Below are positions 9,249-18,576 of a DNA stretch of 64,000 nucleotides, piece by piece. A program made the translations under genes and the position numbers. Position 1 is the first letter of the stretch. Every line of letters starts with the position of its first letter. Under the pieces are notes generated by a model that did not search any database, was not told where the DNA came from, and saw only the letters and a program-made list of their open reading frames with translations. This DNA comes from Butyricicoccus sp. (GTDB lineage Bacteria; Bacillota; Clostridia; Oscillospirales; Butyricicoccaceae). Location of the stretch: positions 6,501 to 70,500 of the forward strand of contig JAHHRJ010000004.1 of the NCBI GenBank assembly GCA_020025885.1. The letters run 5' to 3'.

Positions 9249-10178
9249 TCAGTCTCCGAGCTGTGTTCCAAGTGCGATCTGATGTCCACGCAGATAATCC
9301 TTTGCTGCCATGCGCTTACCACCAACCATTTGTAACTCCACCACACGGAGTGCACCTGTGCCGCATGCCACCAGCAAGCCGTTTTTGGTGTCTGCCTCCA
9401 GCACCGTTCCTGGCTCACCCTGTGCCTGTTCTGGAATTGCAGCATATACCTTCATATGGGCACCGTCCAATGTTGTGAGCGCGATGGGCCATGGGTTCAG
9501 ACCACGAATCAAGCAGTCGATCTCATGTGCAGACTTTGTCCAGTCAATGACTGCCATTTCCTTATCCAGCATAGATGCATGGGTGACTTGTGCTTCATCC
9601 TGCGGTGTGCTGACCAAAGTGCCCTGCTCCATTTGTACCAATGTATCTGCAAGTACATGTGCGCCCAGATGGGAAAGACGATCAAACAATTCACCTGCTG
9701 TTTCTCGCTCACCGATTTTGGTACGCTCCATCAAATAAATATCGCCTGTATCCAAGCCCTCTGCCATTTTCATGGTTGCAACGCCTGCAAATTCATCGCC
9801 CGCAATCACCGACCACTGAATCGGTGCTGCACCGCGCCAGCGCGGCAAAAGCGAGCCATGGATATTCATACAGCCATACTTTGGAAACTCCAAAATATAC
9901 TTTGGCAAAATCTTTCCATACGCAACTACCAAGATCAAATCGGGCTGCGTCTCGTTCAGTAAATCAAGCAGTGCCTCATTTTTAAGGGATGCTGGCTGAT
10001 GCACCGGAATACCATGCTGCTGCGCCAGTGTCTTCACAGGCGGCGGGGTCAAGATCTGCTTGCGTCCCTGCGGCTTATCTGGCTGTGTGACAACGCCAAC
10101 CACCTCATGCTTGCTGTCGATCAGCAGTTGCAGAGATGGCACAGCAAAATCTGGGGTTCCCATAAATAAGATCTTCAT
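9249..10178 (-). CDS. fmt: Methionyl-tRNA formyltransferase
   Basis: 309 residues, standard length. Fmt formylates initiator Met-tRNA using 10-formyl-tetrahydrofolate. The N-terminus MKILFMGTPDFAVPSLQ, the PDLILVVAYGKILP segment and the catalytic stretch NIHGSLLPRWRGAAPIQW are diagnostic. The C-terminal OB-like tRNA-binding domain begins near residue 205. It overlaps the peptide deformylase gene by 4 bases, so the enzymes that add and remove the formyl group are translated together. Confidence 0.95.
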   Translation of the reverse strand: MKILFMGTPDFAVPSLQLLIDSKHEVVGVVTQPDKPQGRKQILTPPPVKTLAQQHGIPVHQPASLKNEALLDLLNETQPDLILVVAYGKILPKYILEFPKYGCMNIHGSLLPRWRGAAPIQWSVIAGDEFAGVATMKMAEGLDTGDIYLMERTKIGERETAGELFDRLSHLGAHVLADTLVQMEQGTLVSTPQDEAQVTHASMLDKEMAVIDWTKSAHEIDCLIRGLNPWPIALTTLDGAHMKVYAAIPEQAQGEPGTVLEADTKNGLLVACGTGALRVVELQMVGGKRMAAKDYLRGHQIALGTQLGD

Positions 10179-10648
10179 TCCTGCTCCACCTCAACATACT
10201 CAGTCACCTTTTCTGTGAACAGATGACCGTCCAAATGCTCAGTTTCATGGCAGAAGCACTGTGCTACTATGCCCTCGCCCTCACGTTCAAACCAATTTCC
10301 GTGCCGATCCTGCGCACGGATCTTTGCCCAAGTTGGGCGCATCACATAGCCATATTTCCCCGGAACAGACAGACAGCCCTCTACGGTCTCCTCCAAAGTA
10401 TTATGCTCAATCACCTGTGGATTTATCAGCTCAACAACTTCTTCCGGATCTTTGTTGATGTCCAGCAGCACGACCACGCGGCGCAGTACACCAATCTGCG
10501 GTGCTGCCAATCCAACACCGCCGGACTCCAGCAGAGTCTGGGTCATATCATCCAAAAGCGTTGCCAAATGTTCATTAAAATCGGTTACTAGACGGCACTT
10601 TTTCGTTAATGTCTCGTCCCCAATGGTCAAAATCGTTCTCTGTGCCAT
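10175..10648 (-). CDS. def: Peptide deformylase
   Basis: 157 residues. Deformylase removes the formyl group from nascent proteins using a metal ion. Motif 1 is GVGLAAPQIG, motif 2 is EGCLSVPG with the metal-binding Cys, and motif 3 is CHETEHLDG. The last is a slight variant of the usual HEIDHLxG but keeps both His ligands and the catalytic Glu. It lies between priA and fmt, as in Bacillus. Confidence 0.94.
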   Translation of the reverse strand: MAQRTILTIGDETLTKKCRLVTDFNEHLATLLDDMTQTLLESGGVGLAAPQIGVLRRVVVLLDINKDPEEVVELINPQVIEHNTLEETVEGCLSVPGKYGYVMRPTWAKIRAQDRHGNWFEREGEGIVAQCFCHETEHLDGHLFTEKVTEYVEVEQE

Positions 10649-10661
10649 TTTTTCACATCTC

Positions 10662-13106
10662 CTATAACATGTCGGGGTTCAGCTCCGCGAAAACGGTCAC
10701 CCCTCTATTTTGTTTGTCTCTTGAAAATTCTGTGAGAATGCCAGCAATGAGCTGTCTGCGCCGCTTGTTATCCGGACACCGCAAAATCAGGTGATACCGA
10801 TAACGCCCCATGACGCGCACGACAGATGCTGGTGTTGGACCCAGAACAGGGTATTTAAAATCAGCGAACTGCCCTTGCATCAAGCCCAAAATCCGCTCTT
10901 TTAACCGCAGCATTGCAGAGAGCACTAAGTTTTCTTGTTCTCCTGTTCCCGTCAGCATGAGCATTTGCTGAATGGGCGGAACCAGAAGTGCCTGCCGACG
11001 TTCCAGCTCCATCTGATAAAACTGCTTATAATCCTGACGTGCCGCACAAGAAAGCACCACATCTTCCGGATGATACGTCTGGATGATCGCCCGCCCCTGC
11101 CGGTCACGCCGACCCGCGCGGCCAACCACCTGGGTGATCAGTGCAAAGGTTCGCTCATGTGCGCGATAATCCTGTGCAAACAGAGATTGATCGGCGTCCA
11201 GAACGCCAACCAATGTTACACGGTCAAAGTCAAGTCCTTTTGCCACCATCTGTGTTCCAATCAGGATATCCGCACGTCCCTTGGCAAAAACTTCCATAAG
11301 ATGATCATGGGCATTTTTTTTGCTTGTTGTGTCTGCATCCATACGCAGTACACGCGCTGTTGGAAAAAGCTCATGCAGTTCTTCTTCCACCTTTTGTGTC
11401 CCTGCACATTCTGTAAATAAATGTGGCGAATAACATTCGGGACATTGACCTGTGATTTTCATGGATGCACCGCAAAAATGACAGATCGCACGCCCATTGA
11501 CCGAATGGTAAGTCATTGTCGTGGAGCACGAGGGACACTCTGGCACCCAGCCGCACATAGAACAGCCAATCACGCGGCTGTTGCCTCTGCGATTGAGAAA
11601 CAGGATCGTCTGTTCGTCCTTCATCAGGTTTTGCTCGATCGCTTGATGCATCGTGCGCCCAATCGTATAGTTCCAGCCTGCACGTCCCTGTCCACGCAGA
11701 TCATCAATCGTGACCTGCGGCAGCGGCACACCATGATACCGTTCAAATAATTCAAACACCGGATACTTACCCCGCATCGCACCATAATAGGTTTCGATTG
11801 CTGGTGTTGCCGAGCCCATGACCAGCAGTGCATTTGCCTGCTGCACACGGCGCTTTGCAACATCCCGCGCATGATACCGCGGAGACTGCTCGGACTGATA
11901 TGCATTGTCTTGCTCTTCATCGAGCACAATTAGTCCCAAATTTTGTACTGGCGCAAATACCGCCGATCGTGTTCCAATCACAAGATGCGCACGCCCTGAT
12001 CGAATCCGCTTCCAGCTATCATATCGCTCCCCAACTGAAAGCCCTGAATGCAGTACCGCTACGGCATCTCCAAACCGCCCCATGAACAGTCTTACAAACT
12101 GTGGCGTCAGCCCGATTTCAGGCACCAGCATAATGGCATCCTGTCCACCATCCAGCACATCTTCAATGAGTTTGAGATATACTTGCGTCTTTCCGCTGCC
12201 TGTAACACCAAACAGCAGCGCCGCCTCTGGCTTTTGTGTATGCAACAGCGCGTGAATCCCCTGATAGGCTTCTTGCTGCTCGACACTTAGTACAGGAGAC
12301 GGAACTGCCTCTACCTGTGTATCGTCTGGCATGCGCAAGCGTTCTTCATAGCTTACCTGTAACACGCCGCGGCGTACCATCCCTCGTAAAACCGCATCAG
12401 AAGCACCTGTCATATAGGAAAGCTCCTTCTGACTCATTGTGCCGCCATCCGATAGAATGGACACAACATCCATTTGCGTCGGACTTCTTCCGCGTGAGAC
12501 CTTCGCCATTGCCGCCTGTACGTCCACCGCCAAAGACAGCATCTTTTCTGTTTTGTCCTGCGATTTTTGCGCAATATTGCTATGATAAGTCAGATATCCC
12601 GCTTCTTCCAGCTGACTCAGCACAACACCTGTGGCGCGTCCATTGGTCAGCGTCTGCAATTCTTCGAGCGTACGTTCGGATCTATCGTCTGTAAATAACG
12701 CCATGACCGCATCAAGCGGTGCGCCCAGCGGATTATCTGGCTGGCGCACGAGACGATATACCTCATTGCGGCGAAACCAAAGTCCACTGGGCAACATCAG
12801 GCGCAGGCAATCAAAGAACGTACAATATAGACGCTCTTTGAGCCATACCGCAAGGCGAATCTGCTCAGAATCCAAAACAGGAGCAGCATCCAAAAGCTGA
12901 ACTACCGCTTTTAGTTTGGTGGTGTCCTGTCCTTCTGGACGCAGTAAAAGCACCATTCCCTCCACTTTTCTGTTGCCTCTGCCAAATGGCACAAGCACCC
13001 GACAGCCTACCTGCAATTGTCCCTGCAATGGCTCTGGAATGATGTAGTCATACAGTTTATCAATTGCATAAGTCGCTGCCTGTACAGCAATGGCGCATAC
13101 CTGCAT
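10662..13106 (-). CDS. priA: Primosomal protein N' (replication restart helicase)
   Basis: 814 residues. PriA recognises stalled forks and reloads the replisome. The N-terminal DNA-binding region (MQVCAIAVQAATYAIDKLYDY) is followed by a superfamily 2 helicase with Walker A GVTGSGKTQVY, DEEQDNAYQSEQ in motif II and GSATPAIETY in motif III. The zinc-binding insert has paired cysteines (CSMCGWVPECPSC and CHFCGASMKITGQCPEC), followed by motif V-VI residues TQMVAKGLDF and QVVGRAGR. All expected domains are present and the length is normal. Confidence 0.95.
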   Translation of the reverse strand: MQVCAIAVQAATYAIDKLYDYIIPEPLQGQLQVGCRVLVPFGRGNRKVEGMVLLLRPEGQDTTKLKAVVQLLDAAPVLDSEQIRLAVWLKERLYCTFFDCLRLMLPSGLWFRRNEVYRLVRQPDNPLGAPLDAVMALFTDDRSERTLEELQTLTNGRATGVVLSQLEEAGYLTYHSNIAQKSQDKTEKMLSLAVDVQAAMAKVSRGRSPTQMDVVSILSDGGTMSQKELSYMTGASDAVLRGMVRRGVLQVSYEERLRMPDDTQVEAVPSPVLSVEQQEAYQGIHALLHTQKPEAALLFGVTGSGKTQVYLKLIEDVLDGGQDAIMLVPEIGLTPQFVRLFMGRFGDAVAVLHSGLSVGERYDSWKRIRSGRAHLVIGTRSAVFAPVQNLGLIVLDEEQDNAYQSEQSPRYHARDVAKRRVQQANALLVMGSATPAIETYYGAMRGKYPVFELFERYHGVPLPQVTIDDLRGQGRAGWNYTIGRTMHQAIEQNLMKDEQTILFLNRRGNSRVIGCSMCGWVPECPSCSTTMTYHSVNGRAICHFCGASMKITGQCPECYSPHLFTECAGTQKVEEELHELFPTARVLRMDADTTSKKNAHDHLMEVFAKGRADILIGTQMVAKGLDFDRVTLVGVLDADQSLFAQDYRAHERTFALITQVVGRAGRRDRQGRAIIQTYHPEDVVLSCAARQDYKQFYQMELERRQALLVPPIQQMLMLTGTGEQENLVLSAMLRLKERILGLMQGQFADFKYPVLGPTPASVVRVMGRYRYHLILRCPDNKRRRQLIAGILTEFSRDKQNRGVTVFAELNPDML

Positions 13107-13113
13107 TTTTACC

Positions 13114-14328
13114 TCAGCCTTTCTTTTCTTGGTGCAGTTTGAGCATCCGATCTAACAGGAGATTGGCAAGCTGTTCTTTCTGCATCAAAGACAACGCCTC
13201 CATCTGCCCATCTCGATATAATATGGTTGCCACATTGGTATCATGTGCAAAACCGGCGCCCGCAGTCTTGAGATTATTTGCCACCAGCAAATCACAATTT
13301 TTGCTTTCCAGTTTTGCCTTAGAATTTGCGATCAAATCCTGTGTCTCCATAGAAAAACCGCATACCAACTGATCGTTCCGCTTCTGTATCCCGATCTCCT
13401 TTAGGATATCTGGGTTTTTGACGAGTGCAACCGACAAATCATCTGCCTTTTTCTTGATTTTATCTTCCGCCTGCGTTGCCGGACGATAATCGCCAACAGC
13501 CGCCGCCTTGATGACCCAATCTTGCTCAGGTAGTCGGGAGAGCACTGCATCATGCATTTCCAGTGCAGAGCCAATCGGCACAACGGTTACGCCCTGCGGT
13601 GCATCTAAGCCCACGGAACCCGAAACCAGTGTCACCTTTGCCCCTCTGCGCACCGCATGTTCTGCGATCGCATATCCCATCTTTCCAGTGGAATGATTGC
13701 TGATAAAGCGCACTGGGTCTAGTGCTTCACGGGTGGGACCTGCCGTAATGAGCAAAGACAGCCCTGTAAGATCCTGTGGTGTTGCTGCGCGTACGATTGC
13801 CTCTGTAATCACCGCAGGATCAGCGAGTTTACCTGTTCCGGTATCACCGCAAGCCAGTCTGCCACTTTCTGGCTCTACAAAATGAAACCCACGTGCTTTG
13901 AGCTGTGCGATATTATCTTGCACCACTGGATTCTGATACATATTGGTGTTCATCGCCGGAGCAATTACAACTGGTGCTTTTGTTGCCATGAGCGTTGTAG
14001 ATACCATATCATCTGCAATACCGTGTGCTGCCTTGCCAATGATGTTTGCCGTTGCAGGCGCAACTACAAATACATCTGCACACTTGGCAAGCGAGATATG
14101 CTCAACTTCCCAAGTGAACGCGCGGTCAAACATATCCGTGACGACACGATTTTCAGACAGCACTTCCAGCGTCAGCGGCGTAATAAAATGCGTCGCTGAT
14201 TCCGTCATAATGATATGCACTTTTGCGCCGAGTTTGCGCAAACGGGATGTCAAATCAGCCGCTTTATAGGCAGCAATCCCACCCGTTATGCACAGTACAA
14301 TGGTTTTTCCTTCGAGTACACGAATCAT
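13114..14328 (-). CDS. coaBC: Bifunctional phosphopantothenoylcysteine decarboxylase / phosphopantothenate-cysteine ligase
   Basis: 404 residues. The N-terminal flavin-dependent CoaC domain (about 1-185) has GGIAAYKAADL, the active-site His region and PAMNTNMYQNP. The C-terminal CoaB domain has ITAGPTREALDPVRFISNHS and the nucleotide-binding lysines. Together they convert phosphopantothenate to 4'-phosphopantetheine for coenzyme A. The start codon follows the rpoZ stop without any gap (TAAATG), with a GAGG site inside the rpoZ tail. Confidence 0.93.
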   Translation of the reverse strand: MIRVLEGKTIVLCITGGIAAYKAADLTSRLRKLGAKVHIIMTESATHFITPLTLEVLSENRVVTDMFDRAFTWEVEHISLAKCADVFVVAPATANIIGKAAHGIADDMVSTTLMATKAPVVIAPAMNTNMYQNPVVQDNIAQLKARGFHFVEPESGRLACGDTGTGKLADPAVITEAIVRAATPQDLTGLSLLITAGPTREALDPVRFISNHSTGKMGYAIAEHAVRRGAKVTLVSGSVGLDAPQGVTVVPIGSALEMHDAVLSRLPEQDWVIKAAAVGDYRPATQAEDKIKKKADDLSVALVKNPDILKEIGIQKRNDQLVCGFSMETQDLIANSKAKLESKNCDLLVANNLKTAGAGFAHDTNVATILYRDGQMEALSLMQKEQLANLLLDRMLKLHQEKKG

Positions 14329-14685
14329 TTACATTGCCTCATGTGAATTGTCATCATCGTCCATCAGATCAGATGTATGCTGCATGTCATCGTTCTCCAT
14401 TTCGTCCTCATGCTCATCGTGCTCATCATGATCATCGAGATCGAGTATGCCTGGCAGCAGATCATTACCCAAACGGATCTCCGGCTCTACCTTTGGGCCT
14501 GGGCAGTATACAACGGTACCTGCTGCAATTTCATCCAGTGCCAGTTTAACCGCCTTGTCTGTCAGCTGCTCTTCGCTCTCCTCTGCCTCCTGTGCAATAT
14601 CGCGTGCACGCTGTGCGGCCAGATTAACCAGCAAATAACGATTTCCTACTTTGTTCATAAGTTCTTTCATCGATGGTTTCAACAT
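14329..14685 (-). CDS. rpoZ: RNA polymerase omega subunit with a long acidic tail
   Basis: 118 residues. The first 70 or so match omega (MLKPSMKELMNKVGNRYLLV, AAQRARDI, KAVKLALDEI), which promotes assembly and stability of RNA polymerase. The C-terminal 45 residues are dominated by Asp, Glu, His and Met (for example DDHDEHDEHEDEMENDDM) and extend well past the typical Bacillus omega of about 67 residues. The tail may be a disordered or metal-contacting extension; no function can be assigned from sequence. Position between gmk and coaBC is conserved. Confidence 0.88.
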   Translation of the reverse strand: MLKPSMKELMNKVGNRYLLVNLAAQRARDIAQEAEESEEQLTDKAVKLALDEIAAGTVVYCPGPKVEPEIRLGNDLLPGILDLDDHDEHDEHEDEMENDDMQHTSDLMDDDDNSHEAM

Positions 14686-14721
14686 AATCCTAATACCTCT
14701 TTTTTATCCGTTAAGTTGTTG

Positions 14722-15294
14722 TCACTTGCTAACGCGGCAGCGCTCTGCACGCAAAATAGCGCACAGGTCTGCAACCGCATCCTCTAGTATATCATTTATG
14801 ATAACATAATCAAAGCGATTTTTATAGCGAAGCTCTTCTTCCGCCTGTGCAAGACGCGCTGCTATTTTGTCTTCGTTCTCCGTGCCGCGTCCATGCAGCC
14901 GCTCAGAAAGCGCCTCGATTGATGGCGGTGCAACAAATACCATCACTGCATCTGGGCGTTTCTCATGGATCTGCATTGCCCCCTGCACTTCGATTTCCAG
15001 CACCACATCATTCCCCTTTTCCAGCTCGTCATTGACTGGCTGTTCCAATGTACCATAATGGTTGCCCACATAACAAGCATGTTCCAAAAAAGCGTCCTGT
15101 GCAATACGTGCTTCAAAATCGTCTTGGCTCAAAAACCAATAATGCGTTCCATGTACTTCGCCTTCTCGCGGCTGTCTGGTTGTCGCAGAGACTGATACGC
15201 GTAAGCGTGCATCCTGCTCCAGTACCTGACTTAAAATTGTTCCCTTTCCTGTGCCCGAAGGACCTGTAAATACAAACAACTTTCCTTTATTCAT
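14722..15294 (-). CDS. gmk: Guanylate kinase
   Basis: 190 residues from ATG 15294. Gmk phosphorylates GMP to GDP. P-loop [11 protein letters not shown] near residues 8-18, then [16 protein letters not shown] and the lid region [13 protein letters not shown]. An open frame continues 44 codons upstream, but that part overlaps remA in another frame and has no family resemblance, so I start at [11 protein letters not shown]. This start overlaps the remA end by 8 bases. Confidence 0.94.
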   Translation of the reverse strand: MNKGKLFVFTGPSGTGKGTILSQVLEQDARLRVSVSATTRQPREGEVHGTHYWFLSQDDFEARIAQDAFLEHACYVGNHYGTLEQPVNDELEKGNDVVLEIEVQGAMQIHEKRPDAVMVFVAPPSIEALSERLHGRGTENEDKIAARLAQAEEELRYKNRFDYVIINDILEDAVADLCAILRAERCRVSK

Positions 15295-15553
15295 CTTCCT
15301 GCACCTCCTCTGTGTCCTCATGTTCCTCTGTCCGTCCTGCAATTGTCTCAGGCTGCAGCGCAGAGAGAACCACATGGTCACTGTCCATAATGAGTACCGC
15401 GCGTGTACGGCGTCCATAGGTAGCATCGATCACAATGCCGCGATCTCTCGCCTCCTGCACAATGCGCTTGATTGGAGCCGAATCTGGGCTTACAATCGCT
15501 ACAATACGGCTTGCTGACACCATATTTCCAAACCCAATATTGATGAGTTTCAT
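15287..15553 (-). CDS. remA: Extracellular matrix regulator RemA-like protein (DUF370)
   Basis: 88 residues from the ATG after a GGGGGAG site. [20 protein letters not shown] and [20 protein letters not shown] are the hallmark of the RemA/DUF370 family. In Bacillus subtilis RemA is a small DNA-binding protein that activates biofilm matrix and osmoprotection operons. Non-biofilm Clostridia retain it next to gmk and yloC, so its targets here are unknown. The last 16 or so residues ([13 protein letters not shown]) form an acidic tail. Confidence 0.88.
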   Translation of the reverse strand: MKLINIGFGNMVSASRIVAIVSPDSAPIKRIVQEARDRGIVIDATYGRRTRAVLIMDSDHVVLSALQPETIAGRTEEHEDTEEVQEDE

Positions 15554-15585
15554 CACAACTCCCCCATTCTCATACGGCACCTAAT

Positions 15586-16461
15586 TTATTCAATATTTTG
15601 AATCTGTTCGCGAATCTTTTCAATTTCAGACTTGAGGTCTACTACAATTTTAGAAAGCGTCACATCATTTGCCTTGGAGCCAATGGTGTTCGACTCGCGA
15701 TTCATCTCTTGCACGAGGAAATCCAGCTTACGCCCGATCGGCTTTGCGTCTTTTAGCATCTGCTCGAGCTGGCTCAAATGACTGCGCAAACGCACGGTTT
15801 CTTCATCGATTGCTGTACGGTCTGCAAAAACTGCAACTTCTGTCAGGATACGCTGTTCGTCGATGGTGGTATCTGCCAAAAGCTCCTGCATGCGCTTTTC
15901 CAACTTTTCACGGTATTCCATAGTACGCTGTGGTGCACGTGCTTCCACCTGCTCCAACAGGGATATGATGACCTGACCGCGTGCCTGTACATCCGCCGCC
16001 ATCTTCTCGCCTTCTGCCAGACGCATTGCATCAAATTCGCCTGCCGCTTCATGGAAAATTTCCGTAATGCCTGCCGTGATCTTCTCTGCATCTGGCTCTG
16101 CCTGCTTTTCTATGAACACTTCAGGCATTTTTGCAAGCGCTAAGAGTGAAATATCCTGTTCGAGACCGGTTGCGACGCTTAACTCGCGCAGTGCATTCAT
16201 ATAATGTTTTGCAAGCTCTGTATTGACGCTAATCGTGATATCATCTGCCGATGCACCGGAAATCTGAACAAAAATATCGACCTTACCGCGTGCAATGCGC
16301 TCTGCTGCTGCCTTTTTGAGTGCTTCTTCTATAAAGTTATAGGCACGTGGGCATTTGATGTTTACATCCAGATAACGATGATTGACTGCACGCACTTCGA
16401 CTGAAATTTCTTTTCCATCGATTGTTCCGCGTGCACGACCATAGCCTGTCATACTCTTCAT
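15586..16461 (-). CDS. YicC/YloC-family endoribonuclease
   Basis: 291 residues. MKSMTGYGRARGTIDGKEIS at the N-terminus, VEVRAVNHRYLDVNIKCPRA, and the C-terminal EMNRESNTIGSKANDVTLSK block are the conserved YicC signature. Members are hexameric endoribonucleases implicated in small-RNA turnover. The ATG at 16461 has an AAAGG site 11 bases upstream; a GTG four codons earlier is less likely. It heads the conserved yloC-remA-gmk-rpoZ order. Confidence 0.88.
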   Translation of the reverse strand: MKSMTGYGRARGTIDGKEISVEVRAVNHRYLDVNIKCPRAYNFIEEALKKAAAERIARGKVDIFVQISGASADDITISVNTELAKHYMNALRELSVATGLEQDISLLALAKMPEVFIEKQAEPDAEKITAGITEIFHEAAGEFDAMRLAEGEKMAADVQARGQVIISLLEQVEARAPQRTMEYREKLEKRMQELLADTTIDEQRILTEVAVFADRTAIDEETVRLRSHLSQLEQMLKDAKPIGRKLDFLVQEMNRESNTIGSKANDVTLSKIVVDLKSEIEKIREQIQNIE

Positions 16462-16475
16462 TCTTTGATACACCT

Positions 16476-16994
16476 TTACTTAAAAGAATTATTAAAACGC
16501 AGTGCCCAGCCACGCAGACCCGGAAAGATCCGCGACAGGCACAAATCATAATAAACCAAAATCAAATTTCCTACGACCAAAACGATCAGGAACAATGTCT
16601 TACTGAGGATCGGAAACTCTGGCAGAAGTCCCCACCGAATACAGGTCAAAACCACAAAGATCCATACATTTGCAAATGCAAACTTGCCGATCCAGCGCAA
16701 TATGCGGCTTGGCACGCGCTCCAAATAATAGCGAATCACTGTATACAGTCCAAAGAGTCCTGCATATAGGATCGCAAGCAGCTTATCCGGAAGCAAAAAC
16801 AGTGCAAGTGCAGAGGTCGCCGCATAGACAAGGCAGCCCGTTTTACGCTCTCCCACCAAAAAAAACAATTCCGGAATAAATCCAATGAGCATACATGCCG
16901 CCCAGCTTGCAATTGACAAAAAAGTTGCGAAATAGAGCAGCACAATTGATACGCCTGTCATCATACCACCGCGCGCAATTTGCTGTGCACGCAT
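16476..16994 (-). CDS. Predicted multi-pass membrane protein of unknown function
   Basis: 172 residues from an ATG that overlaps the stop of the DnaJ-like gene by one base (TGATG), with GGAGG nine bases upstream. Four or five hydrophobic stretches are visible (about VSIVLLYFATFLSIASWAACMLIG, LVYAATSALALFLL, LLAILYAGLFGLYTVI, WIFVVLTCI and LFLIVLVVGNLILVYY split over the length). I do not recognise a family with certainty. Tight coupling to the DnaJ-like protein suggests a joint function. Confidence 0.65.
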   Translation of the reverse strand: MRAQQIARGGMMTGVSIVLLYFATFLSIASWAACMLIGFIPELFFLVGERKTGCLVYAATSALALFLLPDKLLAILYAGLFGLYTVIRYYLERVPSRILRWIGKFAFANVWIFVVLTCIRWGLLPEFPILSKTLFLIVLVVGNLILVYYDLCLSRIFPGLRGWALRFNNSFK

Positions 16995-17587
16995 CAGCAG
17001 CCGCCTCCACCGCAACAACAATTGAGCAGACAGTTACAATAAATGAGCTGCGCACAGAAGTCACAACAGTTGACCGTGCTCATCGGACGATAGCCGCCAT
17101 AGTTTGCGCCCATATTCAAATTATTCAGTGCGTTCTGGTACTCCATATTGGTGGAATCCATCGCGCACGCCTGTGTATAACAGCGCTGCGCCTCATCATA
17201 CCATCCCTTGCGGAAGTACACGGTTCCCATAAGGAAATACCACTCCGCATCTCGTCCAGAACAGCGCGACAACATTTCCTCTGCCATCGCAAGATTGCCT
17301 GACGTGATCGCACTGCGAATCTGGCGATAGATTCCATTGCCTGCTGTATTGTTCTGATATGAACCGCCAGAGCTGTCCTGATTTGCAGAAGAGGACTTGC
17401 CCGAACGCTGGTTCATGATCATGTCATACGCTTCATTGATCTCTTTCATGCGCGCTTCTGCAAGATCTGCCAACGGATTGTTTACATAATTATCTGGATG
17501 GTATTTACGCGCAAGCTCTCGGTATGCACGCTTGACATCATCATCACTTGTTTGTGGGGTTATGCCCAATACTTTATAAGGATCCAT
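16994..17587 (-). CDS. J-domain protein with TPR-like middle and Cys-rich tail
   Basis: 197 residues. The N-terminal J domain (about 1-65) has MDPYKVLGITPQTSDDD and the essential HPD in LARKYHPDNY, so it should stimulate an Hsp70. A linker rich in Ser, Gly and Asn is followed by a region resembling two tetratricopeptide helices (GDAEWYF-like, GWYDEAQRCYTQACAMD). The last 26 residues hold nine cysteines and a glycine run. The start at 17587 has GGAGG 11 bases upstream; an ATG six codons earlier is possible. It overlaps the DUF5685 gene by 14 bases. Confidence 0.78.
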   Translation of the reverse strand: MDPYKVLGITPQTSDDDVKRAYRELARKYHPDNYVNNPLADLAEARMKEINEAYDMIMNQRSGKSSSANQDSSGGSYQNNTAGNGIYRQIRSAITSGNLAMAEEMLSRCSGRDAEWYFLMGTVYFRKGWYDEAQRCYTQACAMDSTNMEYQNALNNLNMGANYGGYRPMSTVNCCDFCAQLIYCNCLLNCCCGGGGC

Positions 17588-18461
17588 GCGTTTCATGTCC
17601 TCCATTTACATGATAAGTTCCATCCAGCACTTGCCGGGTAATCAGCGGCAGCCCCAGATCAATTATATTTCCAATCAGTCCCTCATCTTGGTGCAGAGGC
17701 AGCAGCTGATAGGCGTTGTGAATATCCAGCAGCGAGCGCTCCAGTGTGCGTTCCATCTGCTCTTTAATGGGTGTTAGGTCCGGCGTTTCCAGTTTGAACC
17801 TGAACCGCACTGGATTGTATGAGCCTGTCCGAAAATCGTCTTTTAAATCTGCACATGCATCAATGAGATACAGCCAGCGTCCCGTATGATAAAACATTTG
17901 CTGCATCACGCGCTGTACAAGCTCGGGCTGTTCTTTGGGTGCGATCGCCTGCAAAATACGTGCAAAGGTATCTGCTGTCCGATCAAGGGAGGGTGTTTGC
18001 TGTTTTTCAAGCACAAGCAGCTCATCTAAGCACTGTCGAATGATCACATCCAGCTCAGGCAGTAACTTTTGTGCTTTGCGGTAATCTGCGCGTACCAAAC
18101 GTTCCAAACCAACCGCTGCCATGCGTTTCGCACCAGATTCATCTTGCAGAGTATCCTGTATTTTATGATAGGTCAGCAGCGCACTAATATCTGCGGTGTA
18201 TGCAAGCATTGGCGAGGACACTGCAACTGTTTTTTTGCGAACTGGACTTGCAATACAGCGTGCGTGCTCTACCTCTGTGCATTCTGAATCGACTGCTTGT
18301 AAAATCAGTGCCAAAAAAGTCATATCATAGCTTAAAAATCCTGTTTGCAGCTGTCCATATCTGCGCCGGATCTCGTGACAAAGTCCACAATAAACACTTT
18401 GGAATCGCTCCACTTCTCTTACTTTCAATTCAGGTTTTACCGGACGGATAAATCCAAACAT
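17574..18461 (-). CDS. DUF5685-family protein
   Basis: 295 residues. The opening MFGFIRPVKPELKVREVERF and the cysteine pair in SVYCGLCHEIRRRYG match DUF5685, a family of unknown function that I recall in Clostridia next to J-domain genes. It appears mostly helical and soluble. Conserved cysteines near residues 29-32 could bind metal. An AGGAG site precedes the ATG. Together with the J-domain and membrane proteins it forms a three-gene translationally coupled set. Confidence 0.72.
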   Translation of the reverse strand: MFGFIRPVKPELKVREVERFQSVYCGLCHEIRRRYGQLQTGFLSYDMTFLALILQAVDSECTEVEHARCIASPVRKKTVAVSSPMLAYTADISALLTYHKIQDTLQDESGAKRMAAVGLERLVRADYRKAQKLLPELDVIIRQCLDELLVLEKQQTPSLDRTADTFARILQAIAPKEQPELVQRVMQQMFYHTGRWLYLIDACADLKDDFRTGSYNPVRFRFKLETPDLTPIKEQMERTLERSLLDIHNAYQLLPLHQDEGLIGNIIDLGLPLITRQVLDGTYHVNGGHETHGSL

Positions 18462-18516
18462 GCTTTGACTCCTCTGATCACCATACCATATTCATTATAT
18501 TTTACAGGATATTCCG

Positions 18517-18551
18517 AAAAAAAACAAGACTACCAAAGAAAAGGCAGCCTA
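18517..18551 (-). terminator. Intrinsic terminator after the RseC-like gene
   Basis: On the minus strand AGGCTGCC pairs with GGTAGTCTT using G-U pairs, followed by eight consecutive T. It separates the cdaA-to-RseC transcript from the DUF5685 transcript. Confidence 0.6.
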
Positions 18552-18576
18552 TGTTTAAAAAATTTTTAATATTGTG

